Program-made: the position numbers and the translations under genes
Assembly (NCBI GenBank): GCA_029213165.1
Contig: JARGNO010000030.1
Location: 1-44,391 of the forward strand
Direction: 5' to 3'
Source of the DNA: Minwuia sp.
GTDB taxonomy: Bacteria; Pseudomonadota; Alphaproteobacteria; Minwuiales; Minwuiaceae
Length of the DNA stretch: 44,391 bases
Shown: in pieces, positions 28,064-36,463 of the stretch
Numbering within the stretch: the first letter of the stretch is position 1
Layout of the letters: the number at the start of each line of letters is the position of its first letter
Notes under the pieces: model-generated
Databases searched by the model: none
The model's input: the letters and a program-made list of their open reading frames with translations, nothing else
Told to the model about the DNA's origin: nothing

Positions 28064-28743
28064 TCCGGACCCTGGTTGGCGCCGCGCTGACGTGTCTTGT
28101 CCTGCTGGGTGTTGCATCGGCGGAGGAAGTGCGGTTTCGGGCGGGTTCCGCGAATTTCGCCTTCGACATGCCAACGGGCTACTGCGATGTGCTGTTTCCC
28201 GGTTCAGCCACTGCGGAGAGCCTGCGGCGTGATCTGGAACTGGTTCGCCAGCGCGGGGTGGACGTGAAGGCGCTGGCGGTACCCTGTGACCGGATCAACG
28301 GGCTTCTGTCGAATGTCCGGCAGGATCACGGCCTGCGCGTGCTCGCCTTCGGTGTCCTGACGCGGGAGGGTGAGGCGATTGCTGCCGATGGAGGTGGTGA
28401 TGTGTTCTGGCAGGCCATTCGCAACAGCGCGCGCTATCTGAACGCCTTTGCGGGTTCCGATGCGGTTCTGGACGTGGTGCGGGAGATCCTGGATCAAAGA
28501 GGGATACCGGCACGGATCGCGGATATCGAACTGTCGACGGAGCAGAACAGGATTGGTGTCGCCGCCGCGGGTGAGCTGATCCGGTCGAGCCGTCATGAAC
28601 CTTTCAACGCGGCGGCGCTCGCCGAACCGCTTGCGGGCGTTTTCCTTGTTACCTCGGTTGTGGAGTTCGATACTGTGCCCGGCAGTACCGCGAAGCTGGC
28701 GGCAGCGCGCGATCTGCGCATGGATCTGAGAGAAATCGATTGA
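28060..28743 (+). CDS. Secreted protein of the GYC-Cys family, member 2
   Basis: A 227-residue protein with an ordinary signal peptide (MIRTLVGAALTCLVLL, cut near ASA-EE) rather than a lipobox. Conserved motif MPTGYC (C42) and a second cysteine at C76 (AVPCDRI), 34 residues apart, as in its neighbours. The start is TTG 28060, supported by AGAGG seven bases upstream and by the absence of another start before the signal peptide. The TTG overlaps the previous stop. Function unknown; probably periplasmic. Confidence 0.7.
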   Translation: MIRTLVGAALTCLVLLGVASAEEVRFRAGSANFAFDMPTGYCDVLFPGSATAESLRRDLELVRQRGVDVKALAVPCDRINGLLSNVRQDHGLRVLAFGVLTREGEAIAADGGGDVFWQAIRNSARYLNAFAGSDAVLDVVREILDQRGIPARIADIELSTEQNRIGVAAAGELIRSSRHEPFNAAALAEPLAGVFLVTSVVEFDTVPGSTAKLAAARDLRMDLREID

Positions 28744-29510
28744 AGCGCTCGGTTGTCAGAGGATTTCTTGCCCTGCTGCTCGGTATCACGGTCGGGTGCC
28801 AGTCCACGTCGTCCGTGCCGCCGACCGCCAGACAGTCCGCTGTCGAGCCGCTTCCGAATGTCGTATCCATGACCCCTGCCGAACTGAGCGGCGACTACGT
28901 CAGCTTTCCGCTGACGGATCATGAGCTGGCCATGAGGCTGCCGGACGGTTTCTGCGTCACCAGCGCGCGCACACCCCTGCACTTGCAGGAGGCTCTGGCA
29001 AGGTTCGATGTCAGTACGCTTGAGATGAAGGTGCTCGCCCTTTCCTGCGCCGCGCTGGAAGGGCAGACGCAATTGGCATTCCCGATTCCGATGGTCGTCG
29101 CGGGACTGATGCGCCGGGAAGGCGTGCCACTGGTCTTCGACGCAGATCTTGGCGAGGACTATGCCCGCATGGTCCGGATCCTGGGGCAGCAGGGCGACAG
29201 CAAGATCCGCGATCTGGCACGCGAGCTGTTCCTGAAGTCGATGGTGAGCAGAATCGAGCGCAGCGGCTTTGCCGTGGGCCATCTGGACATGCGCAGCCGG
29301 AACAACAGGATCCGTCTGGAGGTGCTGGCGGAGGTGCCTGTCGATGGCATTGATGGGAATGTCTGGTACTTCGCCGACTTCCTTGTGGGGCCAGTGGGGG
29401 ACCGGCTGCTGGGGGTCGGCGTTGTGAACGTGGATCTGGTTCCGTCACCGCCCGCAGTTTCACAGAACAGCGAGATGCTGTTCGCCACCCTGCGCCAGGT
29501 CAGGAAGTGA
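28740..29510 (+). CDS. Lipoprotein of the GYC-Cys family, member 3
   Basis: A 256-residue predicted lipoprotein with lipobox TVGC (C20) after a short signal peptide. The conserved motif is LPDGFC (C72) with a second cysteine at C103 (LALSCAAL), 31 residues on. Both this and member 2 then have a strand-like hydrophobic segment followed by REG (GLMRREGVPL here, GVLTREGEAI in member 2). The start is TTG 28740, overlapping the previous stop by four bases with GAGAG upstream. No known family recognised. Confidence 0.7.
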   Translation: MKRSVVRGFLALLLGITVGCQSTSSVPPTARQSAVEPLPNVVSMTPAELSGDYVSFPLTDHELAMRLPDGFCVTSARTPLHLQEALARFDVSTLEMKVLALSCAALEGQTQLAFPIPMVVAGLMRREGVPLVFDADLGEDYARMVRILGQQGDSKIRDLARELFLKSMVSRIERSGFAVGHLDMRSRNNRIRLEVLAEVPVDGIDGNVWYFADFLVGPVGDRLLGVGVVNVDLVPSPPAVSQNSEMLFATLRQVRK

Positions 29511-29512
29511 AC

Positions 29513-30433
29513 ATGCGTATGCCCTTGATCCTGCTTGTTGTTCTTGTGGGCCTGGCGGCTTGCCGTGGTACCACGGACGCGGAAATGGAGCAGCGGCTCT
29601 CCAGAATCGATGATGCCTTGGGGCGCCCCCCGATGACGGGCGTACCGCGGCGGCCTTCCCAGGCTGTACCGCTGGGGGAAAAGGAAGATCCGGCCCTATC
29701 GGCACCGCGACCGGTATCGGAGCCAAGGAAAGTGCAGCGTCCCCCGGGGCCGGTTGCCGCCGCGCCGACCCTTCCCCCGCCGGATGCCGGAACCGGGCGA
29801 AGTGCGCCTGCTGGTTTCACAATCCTGGCCTTCGACGTGGACGGGCAGGAGCATTCGGTTGTCGTCCCTGACGGATACTGCAATCTCTTCGCCGTCAACC
29901 GACCCTTGCCGACCCGACTGGTCGACCGCGTCACGGGCAACAGCGGCGGTCGTTTCCATCCAGACATGATCGCCATGCCTTGCGCTGACATCTACACGGC
30001 GGGGGCAAGGGGACTGCCCACGTCCTTCATCTTCTTCGTCCGCTCGGCGGAAAGCGGTGTGCCGATCGACTATGCGCCGCGCACCCTTGACCATGACTTC
30101 TTTCCGGACAGGTTCGGTCAATTGATTGAGTCCAGCCGCAAGGGGATCGACGCCCAGTGGCAGGCCGTCGGGGCCTTCATGAGGAGCGTCAGCTTCCCGT
30201 CCGACATCAACAGTGGAGGTGTCGAGTTTGATGGAAATACACTTTCGTTCTCCGGGCGATCAGGATTCCGGGTGCGTGGCGAGCTTCGTCAGTTTCGGCT
30301 GGATACAGCCACGTTCCGGCTCGGCACCTTCTTTGCGACCATTGGTGTGACCCGGGAAGCCGCAGCCGGGCTTGATGTCAGCGTACCGATCACTGCGAAT
30401 CAGATCAGACGGTCCCTCAGGGCATCACGATGA
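29513..30433 (+). CDS. Lipoprotein of the GYC-Cys family, member 4
   Basis: A 306-residue predicted lipoprotein with lipobox LAAC (C17). A proline-rich spacer of about 80 residues precedes the domain, as in anchors that cross the periplasm. The domain motif VPDGYC has its cysteine at C123 and the partner at C157 (AMPCADIY), 34 residues later. ATG 29513 is chosen because AGGAA lies seven bases upstream; GTG 29507 would overlap the previous stop and is possible. Its own stop overlaps the ATG of the esterase gene. Function unknown. Confidence 0.7.
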   Translation: MRMPLILLVVLVGLAACRGTTDAEMEQRLSRIDDALGRPPMTGVPRRPSQAVPLGEKEDPALSAPRPVSEPRKVQRPPGPVAAAPTLPPPDAGTGRSAPAGFTILAFDVDGQEHSVVVPDGYCNLFAVNRPLPTRLVDRVTGNSGGRFHPDMIAMPCADIYTAGARGLPTSFIFFVRSAESGVPIDYAPRTLDHDFFPDRFGQLIESSRKGIDAQWQAVGAFMRSVSFPSDINSGGVEFDGNTLSFSGRSGFRVRGELRQFRLDTATFRLGTFFATIGVTREAAAGLDVSVPITANQIRRSLRASR

Positions 30434-31353
30434 AGGTCTTCGGCTTCCTGCTGGTCTGTCTCTGCTTCGTCAGCGGCCATGCTCACGTTGCGCATTCGGA
30501 TGAGATTGCCCATGACGGCAGGACACGCAGTTTCATTGTCGATGTGCCGCAAGGGCTGCAGGCATCGGCCCCGACTGTATTCGTGCTGCATGGCGGGGGC
30601 GGCACGGCGGAGCGGATCCGGCGAACCACGGCACTGCATCAGGTCGGCGCGCGGCAGGGCTTTGTCACAGTCTATCCGCAGGGTGCCGCCAACCAGTGGA
30701 ATGACGCAAGAAATTCGCCCGTCGTCGTCGCGAAGCAGGGGGGTGGTGGCGCTGACGATGTCGGGTTCCTGCGGGCGCTTGTGGCGCATCTTGTCTCGAC
30801 AGGGGTAACCGATCCGGGGCGGGTCCATGTCGTCGGTCTGTCCAATGGCGGCATGATGGCCTTTCGCCTTGCCTGCGAAGCGGCGGATGTCTTTGCGGCC
30901 TTCGTCCCCGTCATTGCCAGTCTTCCCGAACCGGCGGAGCACGACTGTCGGCCAGCGCGGGCGGTTCCGATGATGGTGATGAACGGGACAGTGGACAGGC
31001 TGGTTCCGTGGGATGGCGGGCCTGTGGCGGCAATGTTCCCCGGTGATCGGGGGCGCACATTGTCCACGGCCCGCACGATGGCTGTGTTCTCGGCGCTCAA
31101 CGGTTGCTCCTCCGAGATTCTCGACAGCGTCGGAGGTCCCGGCAGGGATCCGGTGGTGACGCTCAACGTCCATCGCCATCTCGGCTGCAGGGACGATGTC
31201 GATCTGCGCCTCTATGCTTTCGTTGGCATGGGCCACCGCTGGCCCGGCGGCGGTCCGCTTCCTGCCGCCTATGAAGATCTTTTGGGACCCGCACCGCGTG
31301 CCTTTCCGGTCGGGGCCGAGATCTGGTCATTTCTGGCTGACAAGCACCTCTGA
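30430..31353 (+). CDS. Secreted PHB depolymerase/feruloyl esterase-like hydrolase (LpqC family)
   Basis: A 307-residue alpha/beta hydrolase with a signal peptide (MKVFGFLLVCLCFVSG). The oxyanion segment is VLHGGGGTAE (about 52-61), the nucleophile S138 in GLSNGG, the acid D189 in NGTVDRLVPW and the histidine H269 in GMGHRWPGG. This fits the esterase PHB/LpqC group that cuts polyhydroxyalkanoate oligomers or feruloyl esters; exact substrate unknown. The start ATG overlaps the stop of the fourth lipoprotein (ATGA), so it belongs to the same operon. Confidence 0.85.
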   Translation: MKVFGFLLVCLCFVSGHAHVAHSDEIAHDGRTRSFIVDVPQGLQASAPTVFVLHGGGGTAERIRRTTALHQVGARQGFVTVYPQGAANQWNDARNSPVVVAKQGGGGADDVGFLRALVAHLVSTGVTDPGRVHVVGLSNGGMMAFRLACEAADVFAAFVPVIASLPEPAEHDCRPARAVPMMVMNGTVDRLVPWDGGPVAAMFPGDRGRTLSTARTMAVFSALNGCSSEILDSVGGPGRDPVVTLNVHRHLGCRDDVDLRLYAFVGMGHRWPGGGPLPAAYEDLLGPAPRAFPVGAEIWSFLADKHL

Positions 31354-31379
31354 GGCGTCAGCTGGTTCCCTTACTGACC

Positions 31380-31398
31380 GCCCCAAGCCAAGAGGGGC
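31380..31398. terminator. Weak hairpin between convergent esterase and sixA genes
   Basis: GCCCC and GGGGC make a 5-base stem with a nine-base loop in the 48-base gap between convergent genes. It is short and has no T-run. Confidence 0.3.
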
Positions 31399-31401
31399 AG
31401 C

Positions 31402-31923
31402 CTATTCCTGCATCAGGGCGCGTGGATGGACGACACGGTCGACCGCACAGGTGCCGGGGCGAAGCTTGCCAAAGCCGTTGGAGAGGTTGAATGCCACCAG
31501 TGTCGCCGTGGCCATTCCGCCTGCCAGTTCCCGGCGGGCGTCCCTGTCCGACCGGTCCGCCAGAATTCCCGCCAGTTCCTCGATCCCCGGATTGTGCCCG
31601 ATCAGCAGCAGCGTACGTGCCGAACCGGCCTCCCGACCTATGATCTGCGCGATACGGCTGGATTCCGCCAGATAGAGCGCCTTGATAAAGCGGACTTCGG
31701 TGTCCTGCCAGGCAGCGCTGCTGGCGATACCGTCCCAGGTCTCCCGCGTTCGGCGGGCATCGGAACACAGCACGAGGTCGGGTTCGAGGTTGTTGAGCGC
31801 CATGTACTGGCCCATGGCCTGGCTGGCGGCCCGGCCACGCGGGTTCAGATTGCGCGCATGGTCACCCTGGCCCTGGGCAGGGGCGGCAGCCTTGGCATGT
31901 CGGAGCAGCAGGAGGCGGTGCAT
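31402..31923 (-). CDS. sixA: Phosphohistidine phosphatase SixA
   Basis: A 173-residue member of the branch-2 histidine phosphatase family that removes phosphate from phosphohistidine of histidine-containing phosphotransfer proteins. R8-H9 (LLRHAKA) is the catalytic pair, with R57 (CSDARRTRET) and H110 (LLIGHNPG). Length is typical. It is divergent from ppk with about 100 bases between. A role in polyphosphate or phosphate metabolism is suggested only by position. Confidence 0.85.
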   Translation of the reverse strand: MHRLLLLRHAKAAAPAQGQGDHARNLNPRGRAASQAMGQYMALNNLEPDLVLCSDARRTRETWDGIASSAAWQDTEVRFIKALYLAESSRIAQIIGREAGSARTLLLIGHNPGIEELAGILADRSDRDARRELAGGMATATLVAFNLSNGFGKLRPGTCAVDRVVHPRALMQE

Positions 31924-32023
31924 GGATCGAGTGTTGCAGGGGGCGTCAAATCACTGCAAGGGAAATGCTGTAATTCCTCGCGATCTTGTTGCATCGTCTG
32001 TCTCGCAAATGAAGGAATGCATG

Positions 32024-34198
32024 ATGACCGCGGCCAAAGCTGAGTTGATCGAACCGGTCCAGGACGCGCCCGGCGCGCCTGCCATTGACCTGGATTCGCC
32101 GGACCGCTTCATAAATCGGGAGCTGTCCTGGCTGCAGTTCAATTCTCGGGTCATGCGGGAATGCCAGAATCCGCGCTATCCGCTGTTGGAGCGTGTGCGG
32201 TTCCTGTCGATTTCCGCCTCCAACCTGGACGAGTTCTTCATGGTGCGCGTTGCGGCATTGTGGGGCATGACCCAGGCGGATGTGAAGACCGTCTCGCCGG
32301 ACGGTCTTACAGTCACGCAACAGCTTGAGAAGATTGATGAGCTTGCCAATTGGCTGGTGGTCGAGCAGCAGAACTGCTGGAAAGTGCTGCAACTGGAGTT
32401 GCGCGAAGCCGGTATTGCCATTGTCGTGGCTGACGAACTGGAGCCGCAGGAAAGGGAATGGCTCGACACCCATTTCCTGGAACAGATCCTGCCGGTCCTG
32501 ACGCCCCTGGCCATTGATCCGGCGCACCCGTTTCCGTTCATTCCGAACCTGGGTCTCGCGATGATCGCGCAACTGGTGCGCGACGGGGACAAGGAATTGC
32601 TGAACGCGGTGGTGCCGATCCCTCACCACGTTTCGCGGTTCGTCAGGCTGCCCGGCAACGGGATACGTTTCATTCAGGTCAGCCAGGTCATCGCGCTCTA
32701 CATGGCGCGCCTGTTTCCGGGCTACAGCATCGTCAGCCGGGGGCAGTTCCGCTGCATTCGTGACTCGGACATCGAGGTGCAGGAAGAGTCCGAGGATCTG
32801 GTGCGGACGTTCGAATCGGCGCTGCGCCGTCGTCGTCGCGGGCACATCGTCCGCCTGCAGGTTTCTGCCGACCTGAACGATCGTTTGCGTCGCCTGGTGG
32901 TGACGGAGACCGATGCCCGCCTGGATGATGTGATCAACATCGATGGCATGCTGGCGCTTGCCGATATCCGCCGGGTGATCGTGGACGACAAGCCTGAACT
33001 GCTGTTCAAGCCCTACAACGCCCGGTTCCCGGAGCGCATTCGCGAACATGGCGGTGACTGTTTCGCGTCGATCCGCGGCAAGGACCTGATCATCCATCAT
33101 CCGTTCGAGAGCTTTGACGTGGTGGTGCAGTTCCTGCGGCAGGCCGCCGAAGACCCCAATGTGGTGGCGATCAAGCAGACGCTCTATCGCACATCGGACA
33201 ACTCGCCGATCGTTGAGGCTCTGATTGCGGCGGCCGAGGCCGGCAAGTCGGTGACCGCCCTGATCGAGCTGAAGGCGCGGTTTGACGAGGCGGCGAACAT
33301 TCGCTGGGCGCGGGACATGGAACGCGCCGGCGTTCAGGTCGTCTATGGTTTCATGGAACTGAAGACCCACGCCAAGCTGTCGATGGTGGTCCGAAAGGAG
33401 AAGGAGGGATTGCGCACCTACTCCCACTTCGGCACCGGCAATTACCATCCGATCACGGCCAAGGTCTACACCGACCTGTCCTATTTCACTGACGAACCCG
33501 CGCTTGGCCGGGATATCTCCGCGATCTTCAATTACCTGACCGGCTACGCCAAGCCGGAACAGCTGGAGGAACTGGCCTATTCCCCGCACACGCTGCGCCA
33601 GCGTGTCATGCAGGGGATCGAGGCAGAGATCGAACATGCCCGGGCCGGGCGTCCGGCGACGATCTGGGCAAAGATGAATTCTGTGGTCGATCCCGATGTC
33701 ATCGACGGCCTCTACCGCGCCAGTCAGGCCGGTGTGGAGATCGAACTGATCGTCAGGGGTATCTGCTGTCTGCGTCCCGGCGTGCCCGGACTGTCAGAGA
33801 ATATCCGGGTACGCAGCATCATCGGACGTTTCCTGGAGCACAGCCGCATCGTCGTCTTCGGCAATGGTGAGCCGCTGCCCGGTCGCAACGCGCAGGTCTA
33901 CATCAGCTCAGCCGACTGGATGCCGCGCAACCTGGATCGCCGGATCGAGAGTCTGGTGCCGCTGAAGAACGAGACCGTGCACGCGCAGGTACTGGATCAG
34001 ATCATGCTGGCCAATCTGAAGGACGACCTGCAGAGCTGGATCATGCAGCCCGACGGGACCTATGTCCGCGACAAGGTGGTTGGTGACGGGTTCAGCGCTC
34101 ATGAGTATTTCATGACCAACCCGAGCCTTTCCGGTCGTGGCAAGGCGCTGGAAGAAGGGGTACGCCCGATCTCTCTCACCCTGGATGATGACGACTGA
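32024..34198 (+). CDS. ppk: Polyphosphate kinase PPK1
   Basis: A 724-residue enzyme that makes polyphosphate from ATP reversibly. The N-terminal RFINRELSWLQFN and SISASNLDEFFMVR are hallmark PPK1 motifs, as are IKQTLYRTSDNSPIVEAL, the autophosphorylated-histidine region LKTHAKLSM and the FGTGNYHPITAKVYTDL segment. The start is 32024 (AAGGA seven bases upstream); ATGs at 32021 and 32009 are in frame. An open frame runs further upstream, but into the oppositely oriented sixA. Two bases separate it from ppx. Confidence 0.96.
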   Translation: MTAAKAELIEPVQDAPGAPAIDLDSPDRFINRELSWLQFNSRVMRECQNPRYPLLERVRFLSISASNLDEFFMVRVAALWGMTQADVKTVSPDGLTVTQQLEKIDELANWLVVEQQNCWKVLQLELREAGIAIVVADELEPQEREWLDTHFLEQILPVLTPLAIDPAHPFPFIPNLGLAMIAQLVRDGDKELLNAVVPIPHHVSRFVRLPGNGIRFIQVSQVIALYMARLFPGYSIVSRGQFRCIRDSDIEVQEESEDLVRTFESALRRRRRGHIVRLQVSADLNDRLRRLVVTETDARLDDVINIDGMLALADIRRVIVDDKPELLFKPYNARFPERIREHGGDCFASIRGKDLIIHHPFESFDVVVQFLRQAAEDPNVVAIKQTLYRTSDNSPIVEALIAAAEAGKSVTALIELKARFDEAANIRWARDMERAGVQVVYGFMELKTHAKLSMVVRKEKEGLRTYSHFGTGNYHPITAKVYTDLSYFTDEPALGRDISAIFNYLTGYAKPEQLEELAYSPHTLRQRVMQGIEAEIEHARAGRPATIWAKMNSVVDPDVIDGLYRASQAGVEIELIVRGICCLRPGVPGLSENIRVRSIIGRFLEHSRIVVFGNGEPLPGRNAQVYISSADWMPRNLDRRIESLVPLKNETVHAQVLDQIMLANLKDDLQSWIMQPDGTYVRDKVVGDGFSAHEYFMTNPSLSGRGKALEEGVRPISLTLDDDD

Positions 34199-34200
34199 CA

Positions 34201-35694
34201 ATGCCTGATTCGGTTGCTGCAGTCGGAACGGCAGAACGTGTTGCCGTGATTGATGTCGGTTCCAATTCGGTCCGGCTGGTGATCTTTGGTGACAGTACGC
34301 GCGCGCCGCTCAACATGCTGAACGAACGTGCGTTCTGCGCCCTGGGCAAGGGCTTGCCGGAGACCGGACACCTCAGCCCCGAAGGGGTGCAGAGTGCCAT
34401 CGCCACACTGAAGCGTTTTGCCTGGATGATGCAGGTTACCGGTGTCGACCGTACCGTTGCCTTTGCGACCTCGGCGGTCCGTGATGCCGTGGACGGTCCC
34501 GGGTTTGTCGAGCGGGTCCGCACCGAATGCGGTATCACGCTGGAGGTGCTGTCGGGGGAGGGGGAATCCCGTCTCGCGGCCTATGGCGTGCTGTTCGGCC
34601 TGCCGGAGGCCCAGGGCATCGTGGGGGATCTCGGCGGCAGCAGCCTGGAACTGGCCCCCATCGGCGATGGACGTGCAGGTGCGGGCGTGACCTTGCCTGT
34701 CGGACCCTTGCGGTTTCGCGACAGCGACGCTGAAACCGGGGCAATCCGGAAGGCGGTGCGCCAGGAACTGCGCAAGGTCGATTGGCTCGACAGCATGGCC
34801 GGGCGCGATTTCTATGTTGTGGGGGGCACCTGGCGGGCGCTGGCAAAGCTGGATATTCAGCGGCGAGGCTATCCGCTGCATATCGTGCAGGGCTACGAGA
34901 TGCCGCTGGGGCGGGCGCAATCCCTGGTCGACCTGATCAGCCAGCAGTCACCGGAATCCCTTACGGACGCTGATACGGTATCCAAGCGACGGCTGCCGGT
35001 CCTGCCGCTGGCCTGTTCCGTACTCGCCGCTGTGCTCGAGCAATTGCGGCCGAAACGTCTGGTCTTCTCCGCACATGGTGTCCGGGAAGGTGCCTACCTC
35101 GAAACCCTCACGGGTTCGGACCGGCGCATTGATCCGTTGCTGGCTGCGGCTGAGGCCATGGCGGCGCAGGAGACACGCTTTGGTGCCCGGATCGGGCATG
35201 AGATATTTGCCTGGTGCAGTACCCTGTTCGATGACGAGTCGGCGGCGGAGGCCCGCTTGCGGCGGGTGGCGTCGGTGCTGTCGGATATCGGTTGGCGCAT
35301 GCATCCCGACTATCGCGCAACGCATGCCTTCCGGCGTGTGCTGCGGGCACCTTTGCTGGGCGTCGACCATACGGAGCGGGCTTTCATCGCCACCACGGTG
35401 CTGCGGCGCTATTCGCACAAGGCGAGTGGCGATGCGGTGGTGGAGATGGAGGCATTGCTGTCCAATGGCATGATCCGCCAGGCCAGCCGCATTGGTGCGG
35501 CCATGCGGCTGGCGCAGACGCTTGGCTGTGGCGCGCCGTCCGCCCTCTCCGGTGCCACGATCACGCGTGATGGTGATGAGCTATGTCTGTCGGTGCCGGG
35601 CAAGCTGCGTGATCTGATCGGAGAGACGGTGGAAAGCCGTCTGAAACGTCTGGCCGACAGTTTCGACTGCACCAGCCGTATCGTCAGCGTCTGA
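34201..35694 (+). CDS. ppx: Exopolyphosphatase Ppx/GppA family
   Basis: A 497-residue actin-fold phosphatase that removes phosphate from polyphosphate or pppGpp. ATPase-fold motifs are AVIDVGSNSVRLVIF (phosphate 1), FATSAVRDA, GEGESRLAAYGV and GDLGGSSLEL, with a C-terminal HD-like helical part of about 170 residues. It starts two bases after the ppk stop, so the polymer-making and polymer-cleaving enzymes are expressed together, a common arrangement in alphaproteobacteria. Confidence 0.93.
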   Translation: MPDSVAAVGTAERVAVIDVGSNSVRLVIFGDSTRAPLNMLNERAFCALGKGLPETGHLSPEGVQSAIATLKRFAWMMQVTGVDRTVAFATSAVRDAVDGPGFVERVRTECGITLEVLSGEGESRLAAYGVLFGLPEAQGIVGDLGGSSLELAPIGDGRAGAGVTLPVGPLRFRDSDAETGAIRKAVRQELRKVDWLDSMAGRDFYVVGGTWRALAKLDIQRRGYPLHIVQGYEMPLGRAQSLVDLISQQSPESLTDADTVSKRRLPVLPLACSVLAAVLEQLRPKRLVFSAHGVREGAYLETLTGSDRRIDPLLAAAEAMAAQETRFGARIGHEIFAWCSTLFDDESAAEARLRRVASVLSDIGWRMHPDYRATHAFRRVLRAPLLGVDHTERAFIATTVLRRYSHKASGDAVVEMEALLSNGMIRQASRIGAAMRLAQTLGCGAPSALSGATITRDGDELCLSVPGKLRDLIGETVESRLKRLADSFDCTSRIVSV

Positions 35695-35707
35695 ACGGCG
35701 AGTCCCT

Positions 35708-36463
35708 CTACCAGACCGGCATTGCGGCCAGTGCGGAGAGACCGCAAAGCGCAAGTGCCGCGCGCCTGAACAGGGCTTCCGAAGCGAAGGGAAACAGGCG
35801 TGCGCCGACGAAGAGGCCAACGCCGTAGATGGGGCCCAGCACCAGCGCCAGCAGCAATTGCTCCATGCCGATGAGACCGTAGGCGAGAAATGTCAGACCG
35901 CCGATCACCATCGTTACCGCGAACAGCGCGTTGACGTTGTGCCGCACGGAACGGGCGTCGCCTTCACCGCCGACCCAGAACAGGATCACCGGCGGACCAT
36001 AGAAACTGGCGATACCCCCGGCGATGCCGGACATGAGGCCGACACCCACCACCCCGGCGGTCGGAACAGGCCTTGTCCGCCGCCAGCCGGCCGCCATGGC
36101 CAACACGGCGGCGAGCACCATCAGGGCGATGATCCAGCGCAACTGGTCAATCGGGGCATGTGCCAGGATCCAGGTGCCACAGGGGGTCGCGATGGCGATG
36201 CCGATGGTGATCGGCACCATCTCCCGCCAGTTGCAGCTGCGTATGCCCTGCAGGGTCAGGGGCAGGCCAAAGGTGGAATTGATCATCCACAGCACCACGA
36301 CGGCGATCTTCGGGTCCAGCAGGGCGCTGGACAGCGGCACGAAGACCAGTGCGGCGCCGAAACCGCTGAAGCCGCGGGTCAGACCTGCCAGCGCCATCGC
36401 GAGAGCCAGCAACAGGGTATCGAATGTCATCAGCGCGACGACGCCGTCGCCGATGACGTTCAT
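35708..36463 (-). CDS. TauE/SafE family sulfite/anion permease
   Basis: A 251-residue membrane protein with about eight hydrophobic segments. The N-terminal GLTRGFSGFGAALVFVPL and central GIAGGIASFYGPPVILF are the paired glycine-rich motifs of the TauE/SafE family, which moves sulfoacetate, sulfite or similar anions. Its start overlaps the rnd stop by four bases, so it depends on rnd translation. It ends 13 bases from the convergent ppx gene. Substrate not known. Confidence 0.85.
   Translation of the reverse strand: MNVIGDGVVALMTFDTLLLALAMALAGLTRGFSGFGAALVFVPLSSALLDPKIAVVVLWMINSTFGLPLTLQGIRSCNWREMVPITIGIAIATPCGTWILAHAPIDQLRWIIALMVLAAVLAMAAGWRRTRPVPTAGVVGVGLMSGIAGGIASFYGPPVILFWVGGEGDARSVRHNVNALFAVTMVIGGLTFLAYGLIGMEQLLLALVLGPIYGVGLFVGARLFPFASEALFRRAALALCGLSALAAMPVW

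Noticed and set aside
31682-32023. N-terminal extension of polyphosphate kinase
   Set aside because: This would overlap sixA on the other strand and has no PPK1 similarity; a ribosome site supports the start at 32024.
31946-33637. Long open frame antisense to ppk
   Set aside because: It overlaps a fully conserved PPK1 gene and has no family features.
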